The notes beneath the pieces are model-generated. The model made no database searches and was not told the origin of the DNA. It saw only the letters and a program-made list of their open reading frames with translations. From positions 124,001-188,000 of the forward strand of contig JADJYX010000012.1 of assembly GCA_016719535.1 (NCBI GenBank): a stretch of 64,000 nucleotides of DNA, in the 5' to 3' direction. Source of the DNA: Rubrivivax sp. Its GTDB lineage: Bacteria; Pseudomonadota; Gammaproteobacteria; Burkholderiales; Burkholderiaceae_C. The position numbers and the translations under genes are program-made. Below are positions 25,946 through 34,079 of this stretch, in pieces; the first letter of the stretch is position 1; every line of letters begins with the position of its first letter.

Positions 25946-26869
25946 TCAGTCCAGGCCGGTGTCCGCCCGCCAGGCCCGCGCCTGCCCATCCAGCCATTCA
26001 CGCAGCGCCACCAGGGCCGGGTGGTGCGACTTGGACTCGGGCACGATCAGGCGGTAGCTGCGGTCGCTGTAGTGCGCCACCGGCAACAGCACGCGCAGCC
26101 GGCCCTCGCGCAGCGCCGGCTCGGCCAGCAGCTGCGGCACCAGAGCCGCGCCCAGGCCGCGGCTGGCGGCAGCGATCAGCATCGAGAACAGGTCCATGCG
26201 CGGCCCGGCCAGGTCACCTTCGACCTGCACGCCCTGGGCCTCGAACCAGTGCCGCCAGGCCTGCGGCCGCGTGGCCATCTGCAGCAGCGGCAGGCGGCCC
26301 ACGTCGTCGGCACGCAGCCGCTGGCGGCTAGGCAGGCGTTGCGTCAGCAGCGCGGGGCTGGCCACGGCCACCAGCGATTCACGCATCAGGTGCAGGCTGT
26401 CGGTGCCCGGCCAGGGCGCGCCGCCGGCGTGCAGCGCGGCGTCGAGCCCGCTGCCCTCGAACAGGAAGGGCTGGATGCGCGTCGTCAGGTTGAGCGTGAT
26501 GTCGGGATGGCGCTGGTGGAAGTCGGGCAGGCGGGGCAGCAGCCATTCGGTGGCGAAGGTCGGCACCACGCCGAGCTCCAGCGTGCCGCGGCCGCTGCCG
26601 GCCGACATCAGCGACAGCGTGTCGCGCTCCAGTTCGTCCAGCCGCTCGCGCACGACGCGGCCGTAGGCCTGCCCGGCCTCGGTGAGCAGCACGCCACGGC
26701 GCCCGCGCCGAAACAGCTTGACACCGACGAAGGCCTCCAGCGCTGCAATCTGGCGACAGACCGCGCTCTGCGTGACGGCCAGTTCGTCGGCCGCGCCGGT
26801 ATAACTGCCATGCCGGGCCGCGGCCTCGAAGGCGGCGAGCGCGGCGGTCGACGGAAGGCGGCGGCGCAT
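25946..26869 (-). CDS. LysR-family transcriptional regulator
   Basis: A 307-residue regulator. The N-terminal helix-turn-helix reads LAAFEAAARHGSYTGAADELAVTQSAVCRQIAALEAFVGVKLF. A type 2 periplasmic-binding-like effector domain follows (from about residue 90). It is divergent from the glutaryl-CoA dehydrogenase gene, with a TTGCA-N11-TGCAA site in the gap, the classic arrangement for activation of the adjacent catabolic operon. The effector is probably glutarate, glutaryl-CoA or a related acid (inferred from context). Confidence 0.9.
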   Translation of the reverse strand: MRRRLPSTAALAAFEAAARHGSYTGAADELAVTQSAVCRQIAALEAFVGVKLFRRGRRGVLLTEAGQAYGRVVRERLDELERDTLSLMSAGSGRGTLELGVVPTFATEWLLPRLPDFHQRHPDITLNLTTRIQPFLFEGSGLDAALHAGGAPWPGTDSLHLMRESLVAVASPALLTQRLPSRQRLRADDVGRLPLLQMATRPQAWRHWFEAQGVQVEGDLAGPRMDLFSMLIAAASRGLGAALVPQLLAEPALREGRLRVLLPVAHYSDRSYRLIVPESKSHHPALVALREWLDGQARAWRADTGLD

Positions 26870-26895
26870 GGGGTTTGATGGGTTTCGAAGTGCGT

Positions 26896-26916
26896 TTGCA
26901 GAATTCTGGAGTGCAA
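26896..26916. promoter_or_regulatory. LysR-type operator (T-N11-A)
   Basis: TTGCA at 26896-26900 and TGCAA at 26912-26916 form a perfect inverted repeat separated by 11 bases, matching the LysR consensus layout. The word GCGTTTG also occurs three times in the gap (26892, 26922, 26943) and may be part of extended binding. Confidence 0.6.
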
Positions 26917-26986
26917 GAATAGCGTTTGCTGCCCACCGCGATGCGTTTGAAAATGCGAGTCGTATCGACACCGCCTGGAGCACGAG

Positions 26987-28177
26987 ATGACTTCTTCGAA
27001 CACGAAGGCCCGCTTTCAATGGGATGACCCGCTGCTGCTCGACCAGCAGCTCAGCGACGACGAGCGCGCCGTGCGCGAAGCCGCCGCCGCCTACTGCCAG
27101 GAGAAGCTGGCGCCGCGCGTGCAGCAGGCCTTCCGCCACGAGCAGACCGACCCCGCCATCTTCCGCGAGATGGGGGAGCTTGGCCTGCTGGGCCCGACCA
27201 TCCCCGAGGCCTATGGCGGCGCCGGCCTGAACTATGTCTGCTATGGCCTGATCGCGCGCGAGGTCGAGCGCGTGGATTCGGGCTACCGCTCGATGATGAG
27301 CGTGCAGTCCTCGCTGGTGATGGTGCCGATCAACGAGTTCGGCAACGAGGCGACGAAGCGCAAATATCTGCCCAGGCTGGCCAGCGGCGAGTGGATCGGC
27401 TGCTTCGGCCTGACCGAGCCCAACCATGGCTCCGACCCCGGCAGCATGATCACGCGCGCCAAGAAGGTCGACGGCGGCTATGCGCTGTCGGGCAGCAAGA
27501 TGTGGATCAGCAACAGCCCGATCGCCGATGTCTTCGTCGTCTGGGCCAAGGACGACGGCGGGCAGATCCGTGGCTTCGTGCTGGAAAAGGGCTGGAAGGG
27601 CCTGGGGGCGCCGGCCATCCACGGCAAGGTCGGCCTGCGTGCGTCCATCACCGGCGAGATCGTGATGGACAACGTCTTCTGCCCGGAGGAAAACGCCTTC
27701 CCCGAGGTGCGCGGCCTGAAGGGCCCGTTCACCTGCCTGAACAGCGCGCGCTACGGCATCGCCTGGGGCGCGCTGGGTGCGGCCGAGGACTGCTTGCACC
27801 GCGCGCGCCAGTACACGCTGGACCGCATCCAGTTCGGCCGCCCGCTGGCGGCCAACCAGCTGGTGCAGAAGAAGCTGGCCGACATGCTCAGCGAGATCAC
27901 GCTCGGCCTGCAGGGCTGCCTGCGGCTGGGGCGCATGAAGGACGAGGGCTCGGCGGCGGTGGAGATCACCTCCATCATGAAGCGCAACAGCTGCGGCAAG
28001 GCGCTGGACATCGCCCGCCTGGCGCGCGACATGATGGGCGGCAACGGCATCAGCGACGAATTCGGCGTCGCGCGCCACCTGGTCAACCTGGAGGTGGTCA
28101 ATACCTACGAGGGCACGCACGACATCCATGCGCTGATCCTCGGGCGCGCCATCACCGGGATCCAGGCGTTCTCGTGA
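26987..28177 (+). CDS. gcdH: Glutaryl-CoA dehydrogenase
   Basis: A 396-residue acyl-CoA dehydrogenase that oxidises and decarboxylates glutaryl-CoA to crotonyl-CoA in lysine, tryptophan and benzoate breakdown. Family wording is strong: FQWDDPLLLDQQLSDDER at the start, CFGLTEPNHGSDPGSM in the FAD region, and the catalytic base E375 in VNTYEGTHDIHALILGRAITG. Length is typical. The stop overlaps the ATG of the following CoA-transferase by one base. The LysR gene upstream is the likely activator. Confidence 0.95.
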   Translation: MTSSNTKARFQWDDPLLLDQQLSDDERAVREAAAAYCQEKLAPRVQQAFRHEQTDPAIFREMGELGLLGPTIPEAYGGAGLNYVCYGLIAREVERVDSGYRSMMSVQSSLVMVPINEFGNEATKRKYLPRLASGEWIGCFGLTEPNHGSDPGSMITRAKKVDGGYALSGSKMWISNSPIADVFVVWAKDDGGQIRGFVLEKGWKGLGAPAIHGKVGLRASITGEIVMDNVFCPEENAFPEVRGLKGPFTCLNSARYGIAWGALGAAEDCLHRARQYTLDRIQFGRPLAANQLVQKKLADMLSEITLGLQGCLRLGRMKDEGSAAVEITSIMKRNSCGKALDIARLARDMMGGNGISDEFGVARHLVNLEVVNTYEGTHDIHALILGRAITGIQAFS

Positions 28178-29373
28178 TGAGCGGCCCGAGGCCCCTGGCA
28201 GGGGTGCGCGTGCTCGACCTCTCGCGCGTGCTGGCCGGGCCCTGGTCGGGCCAGTTGCTGGCCGACTATGGCGCCGACGTCATCAAGGTCGAGCGGCCCG
28301 AGGTCGGCGACGACACGCGCGCCTGGGGCCCGCCCTGGTGGGGCGACAAGGCCGAGCGCATGTCGGCCTACTACCTCAGCTGCAACCGCGGCAAGCGCTC
28401 GGTGGCGGTGGACATCGCCAGCGCCGAGGGCGCCGACTTCGTGCGCGCGCTGGCCAGGGACGCCGATGTCGTGCTGGAAAACTACAAGGTCGGGCAACTG
28501 TCCAGATACGGGCTCGACTATGGCAGCCTGTCGGCGCTCAACCCGCGGCTGGTGTACTGCTCGGTCACCGGCTATGGTCAGGATGGACCATATGCGCAGG
28601 CGGCGGGTTATGACTTCGCCATCCAGGCCACCGGCGGCCTGATGAGCGTGACCGGCGAGAAGGACGGCACGCCGGGCAGCGAACCACAGAAGGTGGGCGT
28701 GGCGGTGGCCGACCTCTTCACCGGCCTGTATGCCACCACCGCCGTGCTGGCGGCGCTGCGCCAGGCCGAGCACAGCGGCCGCGGCTGCCACATCGACGCC
28801 GCGCTGCTCGACGTGCAGGTGGCGATGCTGGCCAACCAGGCCAGCAACCACCTGGTGGGCGGCATCACGCCCAGGCGCATGGGCAATGCACATGCCAATG
28901 TCGTGCCCTACCAGGTGCTGCCCACGCAGGACGGCCACATCGTGCTGGCGGTGGGCAACGACGGCCAGTTCGCCCGCTTCTGCCAGCTCGCCGGCCGGCC
29001 CGAGGTGGCGCAGGACCCGCGCTTCGTCACCAATTCGGCGCGCATCGAGCACCGCGAACAGCTGATTCCGGTCATCGCCGGCTGGATGCTCGAGCGCACG
29101 ACCCAGCAGTGGTGCGACCTGCTCGAGCCCAACGCCGTGCCCTGCGCACCCATCCTCGAGCTGCCGCAGGTGTTCGAGCACCGCCAGGTGGTTCACCGCG
29201 GCATGAAGGCACAGCTGATCGACGGCCAGGGCCGCGCGATGCCGCTGGTGGCCAACCCGATGCGCTTCAACGGCCAGCCTGCGATGGCGTCGTTGGCGCC
29301 GCCGCACATCGACGAGCAGGGCGATGCCATCCGCCAGGCGGTGGCCGCCGGCCAGGGCTGGCCCGGGCGCTGA
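28177..29373 (+). CDS. Family III CoA-transferase (probable succinyl-CoA:glutarate type)
   Basis: A 398-residue CaiB/BaiF CoA-transferase with a canonical start (GVRVLDLSRVLAGPWSGQLLADYGADVIKVERP). It also has CNRGKRSVAVDIASAEG, the SVTGYGQDGPYA motif, and a conserved TGGLMSVTGE region. It overlaps gcdH by one base, and this pairing is typical of glutarate utilisation, where the enzyme would make glutaryl-CoA for GcdH. Substrate is inferred from the pairing, not from the sequence. Confidence 0.88.
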   Translation: MSGPRPLAGVRVLDLSRVLAGPWSGQLLADYGADVIKVERPEVGDDTRAWGPPWWGDKAERMSAYYLSCNRGKRSVAVDIASAEGADFVRALARDADVVLENYKVGQLSRYGLDYGSLSALNPRLVYCSVTGYGQDGPYAQAAGYDFAIQATGGLMSVTGEKDGTPGSEPQKVGVAVADLFTGLYATTAVLAALRQAEHSGRGCHIDAALLDVQVAMLANQASNHLVGGITPRRMGNAHANVVPYQVLPTQDGHIVLAVGNDGQFARFCQLAGRPEVAQDPRFVTNSARIEHREQLIPVIAGWMLERTTQQWCDLLEPNAVPCAPILELPQVFEHRQVVHRGMKAQLIDGQGRAMPLVANPMRFNGQPAMASLAPPHIDEQGDAIRQAVAAGQGWPGR

Positions 29374-29404
29374 AACACCCCACCCCCCTGCAGGAGGAGC
29401 CTCC

Positions 29405-29688
29405 ATGCCGCGTCCCCAGGCCGTGCCCACGGTGCAGATCGACAACCCGCGCGTCATCGTCACCGAGTGGCGCTTGCCCCGGGCGCCGAGACCGGCTGGC
29501 ACCGCCACGGCCACGACTACGTGGTGGTGCCGATGACCGGTGGCGCGCTGACGCTGGAGACGCCCGAGGGCGTCAAGGTCGCACCGCTGACGCCGGGCCA
29601 GTCCTATACGCGCCCCGTGGGCGTGGAGCACAACGTCATCAACGACACGGCGCACGAGATCGTCTTCATCGAGATCGAGATCCGCTGA
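29405..29688 (+). pseudogene. Cupin-domain protein with a single frameshift
   Basis: The start (MPRPQAVPTVQIDNPRVIVTEWR) has a textbook AGGAGG upstream of the ATG at 29405. The rest of the protein (APGAETGWHRHGHDYVVVP through NDTAHEIVFIEIEIR) continues in a different frame. The shift falls near 29472-29476, where CGCTTGCC reads as if one T were missing. Joined, the protein would be a complete ~95-residue cupin with metal-binding histidines in WHRHGHDY. It lies between the glutarate genes and gabD. Either a one-base sequencing error or a real inactivating mutation would explain it. Confidence 0.7.
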
Positions 29689-29719
29689 ACCCACCCGTCG
29701 CTTCAGGAGCCTTCCCCCG

Positions 29720-31198
29720 ATGGACACCGCCACCTCGCCGCTGGCCGCGCTCAACGACCCCAGCCTGCTGAAAACCGACGCGCTGATCGGCGGCGCCTGG
29801 GTCGCCGGCTCGGCGCGCTTTGCCGTCACCGACCCCGCTACCGGCCGCCAGCTGGCCGATGTGGCCAGCCTGATGCCGGCCGACGCACACGATGCCATCG
29901 TCGCCGCCGACAAGGCCTGGCCCGGCTGGCGCGCCAAGACCGCGAAGGAACGCCACGCGATCCTGATGAAGTGGTACGCGCTGCTCGTCCAGCATGCCGA
30001 CGACCTGGCCCGCATCATGACCGCCGAGCAGGGCAAGCCGCTGGCCGAGGCGCGCGGCGAGGTGGTCTACGGCGCCAGCTTCCTGGAGTGGTTCGCCGAG
30101 GAAGGGCGCCGGATCTACGGCGAGACCATCCCCGGCACCGACGGCAACAAGCGCTTCCTCGTCATCAAGCAGCCGATCGGCGTGTGCGCGGCGATCACGC
30201 CGTGGAACTTCCCGATCGCGATGATCACGCGCAAGGTGGCGCCGGCACTGGCCGCCGGCTGCCCGGTGATCATCAAGCCCGCCGAGCAGACGCCGCTGTC
30301 GGCGCTGGCGGTGGCCGAACTGGCGCAGCGCGCCGGCATGCCGGCCGGCGTGCTCAACATCATCACCGCCGACGGGCCCGGCTCGATCGAGATCGGCAAG
30401 GTGCTGTGTGCGAGTGACGTCGTCCGTCACCTGTCGTTCACCGGCAGCACCGAGGTCGGCCGCATCCTGGCCGCGCAGTGCGCGCCGACGATCAAGAAGA
30501 TCAGCCTCGAGCTCGGCGGCAATGCGCCCTTCATCGTCTTCGACGATGCCGATCTCGACAGCGCCGTCGAAGGCGCGATGGTCAGCAAATACCGCAACGC
30601 CGGCCAGACCTGCGTGTGCGCGAATCGCCTCTACGTGCAGGCCGGCGTCTACGATGCCTTCGTCGCCAAGCTGGCCGAGAAGAGCCGGACCATCCTGGTC
30701 GGCAATGGCTTCGAGGCCGGCGTCAACCAGGGCCCGCTGATCGACGACCAGGCGCTGAGCAAGGTCGAGGCCCATGTCGCCGACGCGGTGAGCAAGGGCG
30801 CGCGCGTGGTGGTCGGTGGCACGCGCATCGGTGAGCGCTTCTACACGCCCACGGTGCTGGCCGACGTCACCGCCGAGATGAAATGCGCGAAGGAAGAGAC
30901 CTTCGGCCCGGTGGCGCCGGTCTTCCGCTTCGAGACCGAGGCCGAGGCCATCGCCGCCGCCAATGCCACCGAATTCGGCCTCGCCAGCTATTTCTACAGC
31001 CGCGACGTCGGCCGCATCTTCCGCGTCGCCGAGGCGCTGGAATACGGCATGGTCGGCATCAACACCGGCCTCATCTCCACCGCCGAGGTGCCCTTCGGCG
31101 GCGTCAAGCAGAGCGGCCTCGGCCGCGAGGGCGCGCGCCAGGGCATCGACGACTATGTCGAGCTCAAATACCTCTGCCTGGGTGACATCCTGAAATAG
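29720..31198 (+). CDS. gabD: NADP-dependent succinate-semialdehyde dehydrogenase
   Basis: A 492-residue aldehyde dehydrogenase. The catalytic cysteine is C298 in AGQTCVCANR, the general base is E264 in LELGGNAPF, and the ITPWNFP and FTGSTEVG cofactor motifs are present. Strong similarity to GabD suggests oxidation of succinate semialdehyde to succinate, although glutarate semialdehyde (from 5-aminovalerate/lysine) would suit the upstream glutaryl-CoA genes equally well. It follows the cupin after 31 bases and converges directly on the GGDEF-like gene. Confidence 0.9.
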   Translation: MDTATSPLAALNDPSLLKTDALIGGAWVAGSARFAVTDPATGRQLADVASLMPADAHDAIVAADKAWPGWRAKTAKERHAILMKWYALLVQHADDLARIMTAEQGKPLAEARGEVVYGASFLEWFAEEGRRIYGETIPGTDGNKRFLVIKQPIGVCAAITPWNFPIAMITRKVAPALAAGCPVIIKPAEQTPLSALAVAELAQRAGMPAGVLNIITADGPGSIEIGKVLCASDVVRHLSFTGSTEVGRILAAQCAPTIKKISLELGGNAPFIVFDDADLDSAVEGAMVSKYRNAGQTCVCANRLYVQAGVYDAFVAKLAEKSRTILVGNGFEAGVNQGPLIDDQALSKVEAHVADAVSKGARVVVGGTRIGERFYTPTVLADVTAEMKCAKEETFGPVAPVFRFETEAEAIAAANATEFGLASYFYSRDVGRIFRVAEALEYGMVGINTGLISTAEVPFGGVKQSGLGREGARQGIDDYVELKYLCLGDILK

Positions 31199-32110
31199 TC
31201 AGGCGTCGTCGTTGGCGGCGGCCGACGGGCCGCGGTCGGCGGCCTGGGCATGGTCGCCGCCGCCCATGGTGGCCACCTGCGCCGCCTGGCCGAGCGCGCG
31301 GCGCAGCAGGTCTTCGGCGCGGTCGCCATGCGCGGGGAAAGACGCCAGGCCCACGCGCACCGCCACGTGGCGCTCGCGCCCGGTGACGCTGAAGGGCTGC
31401 GTCAGCAGGGTGGCCAGCTTGCGCGCCACGCGCTCGCCGTCGTCGGGGGCGTCGATCCAGGCCAGCAGCACCGCGAAGGTGTCACCGCCCAGCGAGGCGA
31501 CCACGTCGCTGGCGCGCAGCGCCGAGCGCATGCGCACCGCCACCTTGCGCTTGAGCACGTTGGCCGCCTCGACGCCGAGCGCGGCCTCGGTGCCGGCCAG
31601 GCCCTCGATGCGCAGCACGATCAGCGCCATCGGCGCCGGCTCGCGCGCGCGCAGCGCCACCAGGTGTGTCATGTGCTCGAGCAGTTGCAGGTGGTTGGGC
31701 AGCCCGGTGGCCAGGTCGGTGGCATGCACCTTGCGCGCGCCCATCTCGATGCGCTTGCGCTCGATCGCCAGCCGCAGCGCACGCGCGATGCCGGCGCTGC
31801 CGGTGGGCGGCAGCACGTCCTGCACGCCGGACTGCAGCAGCGCCAGCACCACACCCACATCGGGTTCGGGGCTGACCACGACCACCGCCGCGTCGAGCAC
31901 CGCATGCAGCAGCGCGGGCCAGCCCGCCAGTGCCGACAGGGCCGCCGGCGTGGGGGCGTCGATCAGCACCGCATCGTGCGGGCGACTCTGCAGGTCGCGC
32001 GCCGCCTCGTCCAGCGAGGCCGCCTGATGCAGCACGAAAGGCCCGTAGGGCGAACCCCAGAGGTCGACCGGCTGGGCCGTGATGCACAGGATCTGGATGG
32101 GAGCGTTCAT
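31199..32110 (-). CDS. Response-regulator-like protein with degenerate GGDEF domain
   Basis: A 303-residue protein. Residues 1-125 look like a divergent receiver domain (ILCITAQPVDLWG, then DAVLIDAPTP). Residues 130-285 follow the GGDEF fold (HATDLATGLPNHLQLLEHM), but the active motif at 31475-31489 reads GGDTF. The second acidic residue needed for metal and catalysis is missing, so diguanylate cyclase activity is doubtful. GTP or c-di-GMP sensing, or a structural role, is more likely. The stop abuts the gabD stop with no gap. Confidence 0.75.
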   Translation of the reverse strand: MNAPIQILCITAQPVDLWGSPYGPFVLHQAASLDEAARDLQSRPHDAVLIDAPTPAALSALAGWPALLHAVLDAAVVVVSPEPDVGVVLALLQSGVQDVLPPTGSAGIARALRLAIERKRIEMGARKVHATDLATGLPNHLQLLEHMTHLVALRAREPAPMALIVLRIEGLAGTEAALGVEAANVLKRKVAVRMRSALRASDVVASLGGDTFAVLLAWIDAPDDGERVARKLATLLTQPFSVTGRERHVAVRVGLASFPAHGDRAEDLLRRALGQAAQVATMGGGDHAQAADRGPSAAANDDA

Positions 32111-32198
32111 GAGCGGGCGCTGGCGGTCCGGCTCATGATGCCGCCGGACGGCGCGGCGCGCGAGGGTGAGAAACCGGTCATCCCCCGAAGGCAGGCGG

Positions 32199-32272
32199 TG
32201 GAGCGGGTGAAGGGAATCGAACCCTCGTATGAAGCTTGGGAAGCTGCCGTTCTACCATTGAACTACACCCGC
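32199..32272 (-). tRNA. tRNA-Gly (anticodon CCC)
   Basis: A 74-base cloverleaf with encoded CCA. The acceptor stem is GCGGGTG/CACCCGC, the D arm is GTTC-AATGGTA-GAAC, the anticodon loop is TTCCCAA (anticodon CCC), and the T arm has GGTTCGATTCC. It closely resembles E. coli glyU. The anticodon stem GCAGC/GCTTC contains one C-U mismatch at pair 28-42. Confidence 0.95.
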
Positions 32273-32282
32273 AGCGGGGCGG

Positions 32283-32288
32283 ATTCTA
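32283..32288 (-). promoter_or_regulatory. Probable -10 of the tRNA-Gly promoter
   Basis: On the minus strand TAGAAT lies ten bases upstream of the tRNA 5' end. No convincing -35 is seen at the normal spacing. Confidence 0.45.
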
Positions 32289-32331
32289 GCGCCCGACTGC
32301 CATCACCCCACCCTTGCTGCCGAGCTTTCCG

Positions 32332-33039
32332 ATGACCGCTTCCCGCCCCGCCGCCGATGGCCCGCGCCGCCCCGTGCGCAGCTACGTGCTGCGCGCCGGC
32401 CGCATGGGCAGCGGCCAGCAGCGCGCGCTGGCCGAACTGGGCCCGCGCTTCGTGCTGCCCTTCCAGCCGCAGCCGCTGGATGCCGCCGCGATCTTCGGCC
32501 GCCGGGCGCCACTGGTGCTGGAGATCGGCTTCGGCATGGGCGCTGCCACCGCGGCCATTGCCGCCGCGCGGCCCGATGCCGACTTTCTCGGCGTCGAGGT
32601 GCACGAGCCCGGCGTCGGCGCGCTGCTCAGGCTGATCGGCGAGCACGGCCTGACCAACCTGCGCATCGTGCGCCACGACGCGGTGGAGGTGCTGCAGCAG
32701 ATGATCGCGCCGGCCTCGCTGGCCGGCGTGCATGTCTTCTTCCCCGACCCCTGGCACAAGAAGCGCCACCACAAGCGGCGCCTGATCCAGCCACCGCTGG
32801 CGGCGCTGATCGCCAGCCGGCTGGCGCCTGGCGGCGTGCTGCACTGCGCGACCGACTGGGAGCCCTATGCCGAGCAGATGCTGCAGGTGCTGTCGGCCGA
32901 GCCGCTGCTGGCCAATACCGCGGCAGGCTATGCGCCGCGCCCCGACTACCGGCCGCTGACCAAATTCGAGGCCCGCGGCCTGCGCCTGGGCCACGGCGTG
33001 CGCGACCTGGTCTTCTCGCGGGTCACGGGTCGCCCGTGA
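32332..33039 (+). CDS. trmB: tRNA (guanine-N7-)-methyltransferase
   Basis: A 235-residue SAM-dependent enzyme that makes m7G46 in tRNA. It has LEIGFGMGAATAAIA for SAM binding, LGVEVHEPGVG, and the TrmB signature VFFPDPWHKKRHHKRRL, ending with the substrate motif LTKFEARGLRLGHGVRDL. The ATG at 32332 was chosen as the start of conserved sequence. It is transcribed away from the neighbouring tRNA gene. A strong hairpin overlaps its stop codon. Confidence 0.93.
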   Translation: MTASRPAADGPRRPVRSYVLRAGRMGSGQQRALAELGPRFVLPFQPQPLDAAAIFGRRAPLVLEIGFGMGAATAAIAAARPDADFLGVEVHEPGVGALLRLIGEHGLTNLRIVRHDAVEVLQQMIAPASLAGVHVFFPDPWHKKRHHKRRLIQPPLAALIASRLAPGGVLHCATDWEPYAEQMLQVLSAEPLLANTAAGYAPRPDYRPLTKFEARGLRLGHGVRDLVFSRVTGRP

Positions 33040-33046
33040 CCCGCGA
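33016..33046. terminator. Strong hairpin at the trmB stop (possible terminator between convergent genes)
   Basis: Perfect 14-base arms (33016-33029 and 33033-33046) with a TCG loop, spanning the last trmB codons and the stop. There is no T-run after it, so it is not a textbook intrinsic terminator. Its place between convergent trmB and uppP suits a bidirectional stop. Confidence 0.45.
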
Positions 33047-33087
33047 TCCCCTCGGGGGCGGGCCCGGCTTGCCGGGACCTGGGGCCG

Positions 33088-33945
33088 TCAGGCCGTCCAG
33101 GTGACCATGCCGGTCCACGCCGTCAGCAGCACCAGGCCGCCGAAGACGATGCGGTACCAGGCGAAGACCGTGAAGTCATGCGTCGACACATAGCGGATCA
33201 GCCAGCGGATGCAGACCAGCGCGCTGACGAAGGCCACCGCCGAGCCGACCGCGAACATCGGCAGGTCGCCGACGGCGAGCAATTCGCGCTGCTTCCACAC
33301 CGAATAGGCGCCGGCGCCCATCAGCGTGGGGATGCCGAGGTAGAAGCTGAATTCGGTGGCACAGCGGCGCGAAAAGCCGAACACCATGGCGCCGATGATG
33401 GTGGCACCGCTGCGGCTGGTGCCCGGCACCAGCGCCAGGCACTGCACCAGGCCGACCTTCAGCGCATCCAGCGGCGTCATGTCGTCGACGGTCTCCACGC
33501 GGGCGTGGCGCTGGCCTTGAAGGTCGCGCTCGCCATAGCGCCGCCGGTGGCGCGCCTCGACCCACAGGATGATGAACCCGCCGACGATGAAGGCCATCGC
33601 CACCGGCACCGGATGGAACAGGTGCTGCTTGACCAGCGCGCCGAAGGCCAGCCCCAGCACCACGGCGGGGATGAAGGCGATCAGCACGTTGAGCGCGAAG
33701 CGCTGCGCCTGGCGCTCGCGCGTGATGCCGCGCAGCGTGCGCAGCAGCCGCTCGCGGTATTCCCAGATCACCGCCAGCATGGCGCCGGTCTGGATCGCGA
33801 CCTCGAAGACCTTGACCTTCTCGCCGGTAAAGTCCAGCAGCGAGCCGGCCAGGATCAGGTGCCCGGTCGACGAGATGGGCAGAAATTCGGTCAGGCCTTC
33901 GACCACCCCCATCACGGCAGCCTTGATCAGCAACAGCGGGTCCAT
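33088..33945 (-). CDS. uppP: Undecaprenyl-diphosphatase
   Basis: A 285-residue BacA-type integral membrane phosphatase that recycles undecaprenyl pyrophosphate for peptidoglycan and polymer synthesis. Both family motifs are visible: VVEGLTEFLPISSTGHLIL near residue 15, and LVPGTSRSGATI near residue 175. About eight membrane segments are present. The ATG at 33945 fits the conserved MDPLLLIKAAVMG start. It is divergent from the TetR gene and convergent with trmB. Confidence 0.95.
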   Translation of the reverse strand: MDPLLLIKAAVMGVVEGLTEFLPISSTGHLILAGSLLDFTGEKVKVFEVAIQTGAMLAVIWEYRERLLRTLRGITRERQAQRFALNVLIAFIPAVVLGLAFGALVKQHLFHPVPVAMAFIVGGFIILWVEARHRRRYGERDLQGQRHARVETVDDMTPLDALKVGLVQCLALVPGTSRSGATIIGAMVFGFSRRCATEFSFYLGIPTLMGAGAYSVWKQRELLAVGDLPMFAVGSAVAFVSALVCIRWLIRYVSTHDFTVFAWYRIVFGGLVLLTAWTGMVTWTA

Positions 33946-34027
33946 GCGGTGCGGTCCGGGTGGCCAGGCAAAGCGGCGGATGATAGCCAGCCACCCCGCC
34001 GCGGCCGCGTGCAGTCCTGCACCGGAT

Positions 34028-34077
34028 TTGACCGGCGTGCGGCCCCGCGGGTATATTAATGACCCGTCGGTCATTAA
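34028..34077 (+). promoter_or_regulatory. TetR gene promoter with overlapping operator
   Basis: TTGACC (34028-34033) and TATATT (34052-34057), 18 bases apart, make a good sigma-70 promoter. A 22-base palindrome with perfect 9-base arms, TTAATGACC-CGTC-GGTCATTAA (34056-34077), begins in the -10 and covers the expected start of transcription. The next gene begins only three bases further on, so the leader would be about 15 bases. This indicates tight autorepression. Confidence 0.75.
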
Positions 34078-34079
34078 GC

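Noticed and set aside
23192..26878. Open frame of about 1230 codons on the plus strand opposite alaS and the LysR gene
   Set aside because: It spans two complete, recognisable minus-strand genes and shows only antisense-type composition.
34059..34061. Upstream ATG as the TetR start
   Set aside because: It lies inside the operator palindrome and before the predicted transcription start; the ATG at 34080 fits better.
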